From assembly GCA_051861205.1 (NCBI GenBank), contig JBHYDC010000004.1, positions 1-64,000 on the forward strand: a DNA stretch of 64,000 nucleotides, given 5' to 3'. The notes under the pieces are model-generated. The model saw only the letters and a program-made list of their open reading frames with translations, was not told where the DNA came from and did no database searches. Shown piece after piece: positions 1 through 8,535 of this stretch. The stretch is from JBHYDC01 sp051861205. GTDB lineage: Bacteria > Pseudomonadota > Alphaproteobacteria > Rhizobiales > Pleomorphomonadaceae. Every line of letters starts with the position of its first letter. The first letter of the stretch is position 1. A program made the translations under genes and the position numbers.

Positions 1-300
1 CACAAACACACCAAACCCCAAACAGGCTAACCCCTGCGAGGGCCACTCGTGTGTCGATCCGCAAGAGAACAAAACAAGAAAACAAGCTGAGGCATTCAAA
101 ACCTCCCGCGCCAGCCCCTGAGCCCGAGCACTGCACAGACGCAATCGCCGTAGGATCGCATCAACAGCGGGAAGGACATTGCGGAGAGCGGGGAGCCCCA
201 AGACCGAATGATGACGCCGGACACGGGCAAGAGGCGGTGGCCAACTAAAAGCCGCGCCGCCCGCACCGAGCGCCGTTGCGCTCAAGCCCGTAACCCAAAA
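1..300. other. No gene recognised
   Basis: Left edge of the window. Short open frames exist on both strands, but none has a recognisable domain, a good ribosome binding site or a codon pattern like the neighbouring genes. The start is rich in A and C runs. I see no convincing terminator, repeat or RNA gene here. Confidence 0.5.
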
Positions 301-507
301 TCAGCCGATCCGATCCAGACGCTGCGCCAGGCGCAGGTCCGGAAACCATTTGGCCCAAACCGCCGCCACCAAAACCGTGCCAGCGCCCCCAACCACAACA
401 GCCGGAACAATCCCGATCAGCGGAGGCGGGGGAGGTGCGAGACACACGGCGGGCGGCGGGGAGAGGCCAGCGCAGTTTCCATTCGGCCCATTCCCGAAAG
501 AATTCAA
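301..507 (-). CDS. Possible small membrane protein
   Basis: An open frame of 68 residues that begins with TTG 22 bases after the stop of the upstream glycosyltransferase, on the same strand. A proline stretch (about residues 24-29) is followed by one hydrophobic segment (about residues 30-52) and a short basic tail, so a single-pass membrane peptide is possible. No family is recognised. The TTG start, weak ribosome binding site and low-complexity proline run all weaken the case. It may be spurious; the supporting points are its position behind the GT39 gene and the membrane segment. Confidence 0.25.
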   Translation of the reverse strand: MNSFGNGPNGNCAGLSPPPAVCLAPPPPPLIGIVPAVVVGGAGTVLVAAVWAKWFPDLRLAQRLDRIG

Positions 508-528
508 GCCGTCTGGTCCGACGCCGCG

Positions 529-2193
529 CTACCAATCGATTGGCACGGCCGCCATGGTGCCGCGGCGGTGGACGGCGCGGCTGACGGGGATCAGGGTCGG
601 AGGGCCTGAAACGCGCCAGTTCGGGTTGGCTGGGTCATCGTTAGGCTCGATAGCAAGCATGCCCGGCGATGGGAGGGAGGGCGTAAAGGGGCGGGTCAGC
701 TGGAAATGGTTGGCCGGTATGCCGGACCGGCTCGCGACGACGGCGAATGTGAAGTCGGTGCTTCGCAGATAATAGAGTGAAGCGGCGATATCGGCGCGCC
801 GGTCTAAGACGATCGTCTGCGCGCCGGCCGCTGTTGCTGTCGCGCCGAGTTTTTCGGCAAAGTCTTGCCAGCCGAGGACGCGCTCGAACGGTCGTCCGAT
901 CATCGGGAGCTTAAGAACAGGGGCGAAGGCGGGGGCGATCAGCATGGCCGCGACGGCGACGCCGTGGATGGTGAGCGTGCCGCGCAGCCAGAGCTTGCGG
1001 GCGGGATTGGCCAGCAGAGCTGAAACGAGAACGGTGGCGGCGGGATAGGCGGTCGCGGCCCAGTTTGCGTTTGCGTCCGAGGCTAACGACTGGACGAGCA
1101 GCGCGGCGATGATCGGCACGGATAGGCTGAGAAGGAAGCGGTCGGTTCCGGGGCGGTCGGTGCGTAGGCGTCCGGCTAGGGTGACCAGAAGCATCAGAAA
1201 GAGAATGGGCCCGAAGACGCCGAACTGCCCGCCGAAGAACTCAAGCATCGAGAGCGGCTGTAGTTTCGCCTCCGCCCATCCGGTGTTGTCCCCTGTGTGC
1301 CGGAAGGTCACGTAGGCGTGCTGCGCGTTCCAGATGAGATTGGGGATGAACCCGAGCGCGCCGATCGCGATGCCCGACCAGAGGCGTGGGGACGCTAAGC
1401 GGTTCCGCAAGGGCGATGCGGTTGCGATGGCCAAGACGAGCACGGCGGGGAAAAAGGCCATTGCGTATTTCGCGTTGACGCCGACGGCGATAGCCGCGCC
1501 GAGCAGAAATGCAGAACCCCAATCGTCTCGATCGATCAGCCGCACGGCGGCAATGAGCGCGGCTGCCCATGCGAAGAGCAGCGGAACATCCGTCGAAATC
1601 AGCGCGGAAGAGAGCGCCACAGCGGGCAGTGTTGCGAACAGGATCGCCGAGAGGCCGCCGGCACGGCCGCCGTAAAGTCGGTTGCCGAGTGCCATCAAAA
1701 GCAGCGACGTGCCGCCGTGGAGCAGGGGGGCGGAGAGGCGAACCGCCCATTCCGCATTGCCGAACACGCTCGTCGTTGCCGCGATGAGTAGCGCGATCAA
1801 GGGCGGTTTTGAGTAATAGCCCCAGTCGAGCGCTTGCGACCATGACCAATACTGCGACTCGTCGACGAACAAATCCGTGCGGTTGAAGACGAGCGAGATG
1901 ACCCGCGCCGCCGTCAGGGCCGCGACGATGAGAATAGCAAAGCGGCAAAAGCCGGTGTCGATGGGCGCCGGAGCGTCGAGTGATTTGTGAGGCGTGCGCA
2001 AGTGGGTGTCCGAATACAGGGTCGCGATGGCGGGGGAGCGCGGTTTGCTCGATGAGCGAAGCCTTGCTCCTCGCAAGGCCGTAGGGGTTTCACAGCCATG
2101 CGGCTCCTGCAAGGCGGGAGCGGGGAAAAATTCCGGATTGTTCAGTCGGTTCGGGCCGTGGCTGGCGTTTACGGGGCACGCCGTGCGTGGCAC
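529..2193 (-). CDS. GT39-family membrane glycosyltransferase (ArnT/PMT-like)
   Basis: A polytopic inner-membrane glycosyltransferase of the dolichyl/undecaprenyl-phosphate-sugar family, which transfers a sugar from a lipid carrier to an envelope acceptor on the periplasmic side. After a proline- and arginine-rich leader of about 75 residues there are roughly ten hydrophobic helices. The GT39-like acidic motif (VDESQYWSWS, about residues 112-121) lies in the first periplasmic loop, followed by the family's KPPL stretch. The frame opens with GTG directly after the stop of the P-type ATPase (TAAGTG). The first 60 residues look unlike a real GT39 N-terminus, so the true start may be further in; I see no in-frame ATG that settles it. 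The acceptor and donor are unknown. Confidence 0.8.
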   Translation of the reverse strand: MPRTACPVNASHGPNRLNNPEFFPAPALQEPHGCETPTALRGARLRSSSKPRSPAIATLYSDTHLRTPHKSLDAPAPIDTGFCRFAILIVAALTAARVISLVFNRTDLFVDESQYWSWSQALDWGYYSKPPLIALLIAATTSVFGNAEWAVRLSAPLLHGGTSLLLMALGNRLYGGRAGGLSAILFATLPAVALSSALISTDVPLLFAWAAALIAAVRLIDRDDWGSAFLLGAAIAVGVNAKYAMAFFPAVLVLAIATASPLRNRLASPRLWSGIAIGALGFIPNLIWNAQHAYVTFRHTGDNTGWAEAKLQPLSMLEFFGGQFGVFGPILFLMLLVTLAGRLRTDRPGTDRFLLSLSVPIIAALLVQSLASDANANWAATAYPAATVLVSALLANPARKLWLRGTLTIHGVAVAAMLIAPAFAPVLKLPMIGRPFERVLGWQDFAEKLGATATAAGAQTIVLDRRADIAASLYYLRSTDFTFAVVASRSGIPANHFQLTRPFTPSLPSPGMLAIEPNDDPANPNWRVSGPPTLIPVSRAVHRRGTMAAVPIDW

Positions 2194-4104
2194 TTACCCG
2201 CTCGGCGGGTTGATCTCACCCTTCTCGCGTCTCATCAGCCTTGCGGAATTCAGCAGGAACACGAGTTCGGATGAAACATGGATGAAGGCCGCGAATAGCG
2301 GCGTTAGGAAGCCGGTCGCGGCCAGCGCCATGCCGAGGACGTCGACGCCGAGCGTGCCGGCGAAGTTCTGCCAAATGATGCCGCGTGTGCGCCGTGCGAT
2401 CCGGATCGTTTCGACGAAGCGCACGAGATCGTTGCCGATCAGCATGACATCGGCGCTTTCCTTGGCGATATCGGTGCCGGACCCCATGGCGACGCCGATC
2501 GAGGCGCGGGTGAGGGCGGGGGCGTCGTTGATGCCGTCGCCGACCATGGCGACGATAAGGCCCTTGGCCACGAGGTCTTCGATCCGTGCCAGCTTCTGCT
2601 CGGGCAGCATGTCCGCTTCAAAGTCTGTGATGCCGATGTCATTTGCGATGGCGCGGGCAACCGGCGCGACGTCTCCGGTCAAAAGCAGGGTGCGGATGCC
2701 GAGCGCGCCGAGATCGGCGACCGCCTGGGCGGCTTCGGGGCGCACGACGTCGGCGACGATGATGCGGCCGAGAAACTGCCCCTCGCGCGCGACGAGAATG
2801 TCGGAAGCGGCGAGCCCATCATCGAGATCGGGGAGGGTGAGCCCGGCGCTTTGAAGCATCCGCCGGTTTCCCACCATCACCGGAATGCCGTCGATAACCG
2901 CCGTTATGCCTTGGCCGGGCGTGTAGGTGAAATGCGCGGGATCCGGCAGCACGATGCCGCGCTCGCGGGCGGCGGTCACCACGGCGCGGGCAAGCGGGTG
3001 CTCCGAATGAATCTCGGCTGCGGCGGCAAGGCGCAGAAGTTCGGTTTCATCGACACCGGGCACAGGCTGGATCTGGCGGACGGCTGGCGCGCCGAAGGTC
3101 AGCGTGCCGGTTTTGTCGAGGACGACGATTTCGACGCGCCCCAGCGTTTCCAAGTGGATGCCGCCTTTGATGATGGCGCCGCGCCGCGCGGCCCTGCCGA
3201 TGCCGCCGAGAATGGCGAGCGGCGTTCCGGCGGCTATGCCGCAAGCGCCGGCCACGATCACCACGGAAATCGTGTCCTCGATGTTGCGGGTGATGAGATA
3301 GGTGAGCGCGGCGGCGCCGATCGCGAACCAGACGAGGTATCCCGCCAACCGGTCCGCGAGCTTTTGCACCGGTGCGCGCGAGCGTCCGGCGGTTTCCACG
3401 GCGTCGATGATGCGGCCATAGCTCGTATCGCGGCCGATCCGCTCGGCGGATATCTCCAGCGCGCCGGCTTGGTTGATGGAACCAGCGTAGACGGCTGTTC
3501 CCGGCTGCTTTTCCGCCGGCATGGATTCGCCCGTGATGCGCGATTGGTCGACGGAGCTGATGCCCTCCACCACCATGCCGTCCACGGGAATGTTCTCGCC
3601 GGGGTTGACGAGCACGCGGTCGCCAATGGCGAGCGTTTCAACGGGCACCATCGCGGTCGAACCATTGCGCCGCACCCGAGCCTCGCGAGGGACGAAGGCC
3701 ATGAGATCGCGGATGGCGGTTCGCCCGCGTGCAACGGTGAGATGTTCGAGTTCCTCGGCCACGAGAACGAAGAGAGCGATGACCAGCGCGGTGAAGAATT
3801 CCCCGATTCCGGCCGCCGCGACGATGGCGATGGCCATCGAAAGCTCCATCGTCATGCGGCGGGCAAGACTGTTGAGCGCGGCCTCGCGGAAGATCGGCCA
3901 TCCGCCGACGGCAAGACCCGCGATGCCGATTGCCATGAGTATTTCGGCGGGGAACGGCTTGAACCAGACCAGCGCGGCGGCAAGCGCGATCACGGCGATG
4001 CGAAGGAGGGCCAGGGGCGAGAATGCCTGTGCCGCTTCGCCGTCGGGCTCCGGCACGGCGTGCTCGGAGATTTCGGCTTGCGATGGGCTGGTGGTCACGG
4101 ACAT
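2194..4104 (-). CDS. P1B-like heavy-metal P-type ATPase lacking the CPx motif
   Basis: Membrane cation-pumping ATPase. Numbered from the upstream ATG at 4149, I see the actuator TGES (206-209), the phosphorylation motif DKTGT (345-349), the P1B-type HP dipeptide (384-385) and the hinge GDGINDAP (537-544). The fold is therefore that of the ZntA/CadA/CopA group. The membrane metal-site motif, normally CPC or SPC eight residues before the conserved TP, reads G-A-C here: only the second cysteine (C303) is kept and the proline is gone. There is no N-terminal HMA domain. I chose the ATG at 4102-4104 because a GAGG sits five bases upstream; the ATG at 4149 has no visible ribosome binding site. The substrate cannot be predicted from usual rules. 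Confidence 0.88.
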   Translation of the reverse strand: MSVTTSPSQAEISEHAVPEPDGEAAQAFSPLALLRIAVIALAAALVWFKPFPAEILMAIGIAGLAVGGWPIFREAALNSLARRMTMELSMAIAIVAAAGIGEFFTALVIALFVLVAEELEHLTVARGRTAIRDLMAFVPREARVRRNGSTAMVPVETLAIGDRVLVNPGENIPVDGMVVEGISSVDQSRITGESMPAEKQPGTAVYAGSINQAGALEISAERIGRDTSYGRIIDAVETAGRSRAPVQKLADRLAGYLVWFAIGAAALTYLITRNIEDTISVVIVAGACGIAAGTPLAILGGIGRAARRGAIIKGGIHLETLGRVEIVVLDKTGTLTFGAPAVRQIQPVPGVDETELLRLAAAAEIHSEHPLARAVVTAARERGIVLPDPAHFTYTPGQGITAVIDGIPVMVGNRRMLQSAGLTLPDLDDGLAASDILVAREGQFLGRIIVADVVRPEAAQAVADLGALGIRTLLLTGDVAPVARAIANDIGITDFEADMLPEQKLARIEDLVAKGLIVAMVGDGINDAPALTRASIGVAMGSGTDIAKESADVMLIGNDLVRFVETIRIARRTRGIIWQNFAGTLGVDVLGMALAATGFLTPLFAAFIHVSSELVFLLNSARLMRREKGEINPPSG

Positions 4105-4232
4105 GTCGACCTCATGGGGCCACGCCGGGTTGGGCGAAGCGCTTTCCATAAGTGAGAGCCGCTTGCTCGTTGCTCAAGCCGGGAAAGGTGCGTATGCCCC
4201 TCACTTCGCCGTCCAGGAAGGCCGGACGGGGA

Positions 4233-5243
4233 TCAGACTTTGTAGAAGTCGCGGTACCAATCCACGAAGGCCTGCACGCCGTCGGCGAGCGGCGTCGCCG
4301 GTTTAAAGCCTGTCAGCCCTTCCAGAAGCCCGATGGCAGCGAAGGTGCGCGGCACGTCTCCAGGCTGCATCGGCAGCATCACGCGCTTTGCAGGTTTGCC
4401 GACGACGGCTTCCACAGTATCCACGAAGTCGATCAGGCCAACGGGCTGACCGCCACCGAGATTGACGACGCGAAATGGCGCGACGGGCGACAGAGTGTCG
4501 ATCACTCCCGGCGCGTCCGCCCGGTTCTCCGGCGCCGGTGGCACGCCGAGGAGGCGCACGATGGCTTCCACGAGGTCGTCGATATAGGTGAAGTCGCGCT
4601 GCATGCGGCCTTCGCCGTAAATCTCGATCGGGCGGTCACTCAGTATCGCCTCGACGAATTTGAAGAGCGCCATATCCGGGCGCCCCCACGGACCGTAAAC
4701 CGTGAAAAAGCGGAAGGCCGTGGTCGGGATCGCGTGGAGGTGGGAATAGGCGTGGGCCATGACCTCCATCGCCTTCTTGGAAGCGGCGTAGAGGGTCATC
4801 GGCTCGTCCGCCCGGTCGTTTTCGGCGAAGGGAATCAGTGTGTTCGAGCCGTAAATCGAGCTTGTGGACGCGAGCAGCAAGTGCTGCGGTTTCAGGATCC
4901 GCGCGACTTCAAGGAGGTTGAACGAACCCACCATGTTCGCGTCCACATAGGCTCTTGGATTTTCCAGGCTGTAGCGCACGCCGGCCTGTGCGGCGAGATG
5001 GATGATCACATCCGGCGCTGCCGTCTCAGCCGCTGCCTGAAGCGTCTCTAAGTCTTCGAGGCGCGCGACCACAGGCATGAAATCTTCGAACTCTCCCAGG
5101 TGAAGATGCCGGGCTTCCTTCAAGCTCACGTCGTAATAGGGGGTCATCGCGTCGTAGCCGACGACCGTATGTCCATCAAGGAGAAGGCGGCGCGCGAGAT
5201 GAAAACCGATGAAGCCGGCCGTGCCGGTGATGAAGTATCGCAT
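4233..5243 (-). CDS. UDP-glucuronate 4-epimerase-like NAD-dependent epimerase
   Basis: Extended short-chain dehydrogenase that most resembles bacterial UDP-glucuronate 4-epimerases (LspL/Cap1J type), which make UDP-galacturonate for polysaccharide or LPS. The NAD-binding glycine motif GTAGFIG covers residues 7-13. The catalytic serine region STSSIYG lies around 126-132 and Y152/K156 form the YxxxK pair. The RDFTYIDD motif typical of the family follows further on. At 336 residues it has the normal length. It lies downstream of and codirectional with UDP-glucose dehydrogenase, the enzyme that would make its substrate, with a 173-base gap between them. Confidence 0.9.
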   Translation of the reverse strand: MRYFITGTAGFIGFHLARRLLLDGHTVVGYDAMTPYYDVSLKEARHLHLGEFEDFMPVVARLEDLETLQAAAETAAPDVIIHLAAQAGVRYSLENPRAYVDANMVGSFNLLEVARILKPQHLLLASTSSIYGSNTLIPFAENDRADEPMTLYAASKKAMEVMAHAYSHLHAIPTTAFRFFTVYGPWGRPDMALFKFVEAILSDRPIEIYGEGRMQRDFTYIDDLVEAIVRLLGVPPAPENRADAPGVIDTLSPVAPFRVVNLGGGQPVGLIDFVDTVEAVVGKPAKRVMLPMQPGDVPRTFAAIGLLEGLTGFKPATPLADGVQAFVDWYRDFYKV

Positions 5244-5320
5244 GAGCCTGTCAGCTGCGGGATGGGCTGGAGGACATGATCATAGGGAAGTTCACAATAC
5301 GTTCCTATCGTGATGTTTAA

Positions 5321-5375
5321 CGTCGAACCCTTAGCCCTTCCCGCGAGCCTTTGCCAAGCGCATACGGGTTCGACG
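5321..5375. repeat. 10-bp perfect inverted repeat upstream of the epimerase
   Basis: CGTCGAACCC (5321-5330) and its exact reverse complement GGGTTCGACG (5366-5375) are separated by 35 bases. It lies between the stop of UDP-glucose dehydrogenase and the start of the epimerase. The arms lack a following T tract, so it is not a typical terminator. It may be an operator or chance. Confidence 0.4.
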
Positions 5376-5416
5376 GACCTGTTATTCGCAAATGCAAGAA
5401 ATGCCTAATACGAAGA

Positions 5417-6760
5417 TCACTCCGCCGCTTGCGTCAGCGAGGGTCTAACGTCCTCATCCGGCCGACCCACGGACACGTATTCGAATCCGTGACGTTCGAT
5501 ATCGTCGCTCCGATAGACGTTCCTGAGGTCCACCAGCAGCGGTTTGCGCATCATCGTCTTCAGGCGCTTGAAGTCGAGCGCGCGGAACGCGTCCCATTCG
5601 GTGACGATCACCAGGGCATCGGCGCCGTTGGCGGCATCATAGGCGCCGGAGGTATAGGCGATGTTGTCGAGGAGATCTTTAGCTGCCTCCATGCCTTCCG
5701 GATCATAGGCCCGTATCGTCGCTCCGGCGTCCTGAAGGGTTTGGATGATGGACAGCGAGGGGGCCTCGCGCATGTCGTCGGTATTCGGCTTGAAGGTGAG
5801 GCCGAGCACCGCGACGGTTTTGCCGCGCATGTCGCCTCCGCAGGCCCGAATCACCTTGCGGCCCATGGCCCGTTTGCGCTGATCGTTGACGGCGACGGTG
5901 GTTTCGATCAGCCGCAGCGGCGCGCCATAGTCCTGCGCGGTCTTGACGAGCGCCAAGGTGTCCTTGGGAAAGCACGAGCCGCCGTATCCGGGGCCGGCAT
6001 GCAGGAACTTCGATCCGATGCGCCCGTCGAGCCCTATACCGCGCGAGACCTCCTGCACGTTGGCGCCGACCTGTTCGCAGAGATCGGCGATTTCGTTGAT
6101 GAAGGTGATCTTCATGGCTAGGAAGGCGTTGCCTGCATATTTGATCAGCTCGGAGGTGCGCCGGGTGGTGAACACCAGCGGCGCCTGATTGAGGTAAAGC
6201 GGCCGGTAGACCTCCGTCATCACGTCGCGGGCCCGCTCGTCCTCAAGGCCGACGACGATGCGGTCCGGGCGTTTGAAGTCGGTGATGGCAGCGCCTTCGC
6301 GTAGGAACTCCGGGTTCGAGACAACAGCGACATCCGCGTTCGGGTTCTCCTCGCGCAGGATCCGCTCGACTTCGTCGCCGGTGCCGACCGGAACGGTGGA
6401 TTTGGTGACGACCACGGTGAAGCCGCTGAGCGAACGCGCGATCTCACGCGCCGCGCCGTGGACGTAGGAAAGATCGGCGTGGCCATCCCCGCGCCGCGAT
6501 GGCGTGCCGACGGCGATGAAAACCACATCCGCCGCCGCGACCGGGCCCGCAAGCTCCGTGGTAAAGGAAAGCCGGCCTGCCTTTACGTTGGACGCGACCA
6601 GCGCATCGAGGCCCGGTTCGAAGATCGGAATCTCGCCACGGATCAGCGCGTCGATCTTGGCTTCCGCTTTATCGATGCACGTGACGTCATGGCCGAAATC
6701 GGCAAGACAGGCGCCTGAAACCAGGCCAACATAACCAGAACCAATCATCGCAATACGCAT
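5417..6760 (-). CDS. ugd: UDP-glucose 6-dehydrogenase
   Basis: Oxidises UDP-glucose to UDP-glucuronate with two NAD+, a cytosolic step that supplies uronic acid donors for envelope polysaccharides. The N-terminal Rossmann motif (GSGYVG, residues 7-12) is followed by the central domain and the catalytic cysteine C263 within GYGGSCFPKD. The C-terminal UDP-binding domain includes the GLTFKPNTDDMREAPS stretch. Length (447 residues) is normal for the family. It is codirectional with the UDP-glucuronate epimerase downstream, so the two probably act in sequence. The gene to the right is transcribed away, leaving a shared 182-base promoter region. Confidence 0.96.
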   Translation of the reverse strand: MRIAMIGSGYVGLVSGACLADFGHDVTCIDKAEAKIDALIRGEIPIFEPGLDALVASNVKAGRLSFTTELAGPVAAADVVFIAVGTPSRRGDGHADLSYVHGAAREIARSLSGFTVVVTKSTVPVGTGDEVERILREENPNADVAVVSNPEFLREGAAITDFKRPDRIVVGLEDERARDVMTEVYRPLYLNQAPLVFTTRRTSELIKYAGNAFLAMKITFINEIADLCEQVGANVQEVSRGIGLDGRIGSKFLHAGPGYGGSCFPKDTLALVKTAQDYGAPLRLIETTVAVNDQRKRAMGRKVIRACGGDMRGKTVAVLGLTFKPNTDDMREAPSLSIIQTLQDAGATIRAYDPEGMEAAKDLLDNIAYTSGAYDAANGADALVIVTEWDAFRALDFKRLKTMMRKPLLVDLRNVYRSDDIERHGFEYVSVGRPDEDVRPSLTQAAE

Positions 6761-6942
6761 CGGACGTTCCCTTTGAAAAGCGTAGGGAGCAGCCTTTAGG
6801 CCGAGAAACCGCTACAGTGCTTTTTGCACTGCGGCACGAACAATGGCAACACCGCAATGTGTGCCGCGCTCGGATCGCCCCTTGCCGTTTCCTTATAGTG
6901 GTAAATGATGCGGCTCTTGGCGAAGATGGATCTGGAAGCCCG

Positions 6943-7707
6943 ATGGTCGCTCCTGAACACACGCAAAGCAGGCTCTTCGGCCAGGGAACTCCGGCTGGAA
7001 CGTGGATCGCCCTTGTCGCCGGGGCGGGGCTTTGGATCACGCTCGGTGCGCTGATCGCGGCCTCCACCGGGCTCGGCAACCTGTTCGTTGCCGTTTCGCT
7101 GATTGTGTATGGCGCCGTGTCTTTCGTTGTCGCGGTTCGCATCGGCGAACATCACCCCGCCGCCGTGTTCGGGTGGCCGAATGCGGTGACGCTGGCCCGC
7201 GCCATCGCAACCGCTTTGGTCGCAGGCTATGCCGCCGAATCCTTGGCCGGACAACCGTCCTCGGACCCTCTGGCCTGGAGCTTTGCGATCCTCGCCGCCG
7301 CTTCCATTGCCGCCGACGGTCTCGACGGCTGGCTCGCTCGCCGCCGTGGTCCAGCGACCGCCTTCGGCGCAAGATTCGACATGGAAATCGATGCGCTCAT
7401 GATTCTGGTGCTCGCGGTACTTGCCTTCGCGCTCGGAAAGGCGGGCGGCTGGGTGATCGCCATCGGCGCGCTGCGCTATGGCTTCGTTGCGGCGGCCTGG
7501 GTGTTCCCATGGCTGGACGGGCCTTTGCCACCCTCGTTCAGGCGTAAGCTCGTGTGTGTGATTCAAGGGGCAGCACTTTGCATTTTGGTCGTTCCACCGG
7601 TCGGACCCGCAGGCGGAGCAGGGCTTGCGGCGCTCGCGCTGGCATCGCTGGTCTGGTCCTTCGCCGTGGACGTGCTTTGGCTCTACCGCCAGCGCGGAGC
7701 GCGCTGA
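6943..7707 (+). CDS. CDP-alcohol phosphatidyltransferase family protein
   Basis: Integral membrane enzyme of the family that transfers a phosphoalcohol from a CDP-alcohol to an acceptor alcohol during phospholipid or phosphoglycan synthesis. The signature D-x2-DG-x2-AR-x8-G-x3-D-x3-D is complete in the segment starting DGLDGWLAR, and about six hydrophobic helices are visible. I start it at the ATG at 6943, which has GGAAG five bases upstream; the open frame extends further but without a plausible leader. Its stop overlaps the next gene's start by one base (TGATG), so the two are translationally coupled. Which CDP-alcohol is used cannot be told. Confidence 0.85.
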   Translation: MVAPEHTQSRLFGQGTPAGTWIALVAGAGLWITLGALIAASTGLGNLFVAVSLIVYGAVSFVVAVRIGEHHPAAVFGWPNAVTLARAIATALVAGYAAESLAGQPSSDPLAWSFAILAAASIAADGLDGWLARRRGPATAFGARFDMEIDALMILVLAVLAFALGKAGGWVIAIGALRYGFVAAAWVFPWLDGPLPPSFRRKLVCVIQGAALCILVVPPVGPAGGAGLAALALASLVWSFAVDVLWLYRQRGAR

Positions 7708-8450
7708 TGGCTGAGATTTCAGCACTGATCGGTCTCGCCCGGTCGATCGCCATCTATTATGGCCAGCCGTGGAAGCGGCGCGGTCTCCGGCGGTTCTATG
7801 CTGGGCTTTTGAAGCCCGGTGATCTCGTGTTCGATGTCGGCGCGCATGTCGGCAGCCGTACGCGCTTGTTTCATGGGCTCGGGTGCCGGGTCGTTGCGCT
7901 GGAGCCGCAGCCGCTGTTTCATCGCTTTCTGGCCAAAACGCTTCCAAGCGGCGTCACGCTGCTGCGCCAAGCGGTGGCGGCCGAGCCTGGGCGGATGATG
8001 CTGAATGTCTCCAGCCGACACCCCACGGTTTCCACGCTGTCATCCGATTGGATCGGGAAGGTGCGCGGCGATGCCGGGTTCGGCGGGGTCGATTGGGATG
8101 ATCGGGTCGAAGTTACGGTCACTACGCTCGACCAGCTGATCGCCGCTCATGGCCGGCCCGCCTTCGCCAAAATCGATGTGGAGGGCATGGAAGCGGCGAT
8201 TCTCAAGGGGCTTTCGCAGCCGTTGCCCTTGCTTGCGGTGGAGTATCTGCCGGCCGCGCTCGATGTTGCCTTTGCCTGCGTCGACCGGCTCTCGCATCTC
8301 GGTTCTTACCTGTTCAACGCCGTGGAAGGCGAGGCGGCGGGCTTTGCGTGGCCCGATTGGTTGGACGTTACTGCGACGAAGGCGGCGCTTGAGGGGGCCG
8401 CTCGCAATGGGCGATCCGGTGATCTCTATGCGCGCCTCGTGGACCCGTGA
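7707..8450 (+). CDS. FkbM-family SAM-dependent methyltransferase
   Basis: FkbM-type O-methyltransferases commonly methylate sugars or polyketides in surface glycans. The SAM-binding motif FDVGAHVG lies near residues 34-41 and the acidic motif ALEPQP follows. The family's KIDVEGME motif is near residues 153-160. The start codon overlaps the stop of the CDP-alcohol phosphatidyltransferase by one base, which suggests joint expression and a shared product. The acceptor is unknown. Confidence 0.85.
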   Translation: MAEISALIGLARSIAIYYGQPWKRRGLRRFYAGLLKPGDLVFDVGAHVGSRTRLFHGLGCRVVALEPQPLFHRFLAKTLPSGVTLLRQAVAAEPGRMMLNVSSRHPTVSTLSSDWIGKVRGDAGFGGVDWDDRVEVTVTTLDQLIAAHGRPAFAKIDVEGMEAAILKGLSQPLPLLAVEYLPAALDVAFACVDRLSHLGSYLFNAVEGEAAGFAWPDWLDVTATKAALEGAARNGRSGDLYARLVDP

Positions 8451-8535
8451 CGTTAAAATAGGTCTGGAATTGCGAGCGGATCCCGAACAAACGCGATAGG
8501 CTGCGGTGGTCTCGGCGGGCGGGGGGAATGCCGAC

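Noticed and set aside
2851..4155. Long open frame on the plus strand opposite the P-type ATPase
   Set aside because: High GC creates long antisense frames; this one has no domain, no ribosome binding site and mirrors a clear gene on the other strand.
6817..6942. Longer start of the CDP-alcohol phosphatidyltransferase
   Set aside because: The upstream extension lacks a ribosome binding site and membrane character; the ATG at 6943 has GGAAG and precedes the first conserved part.
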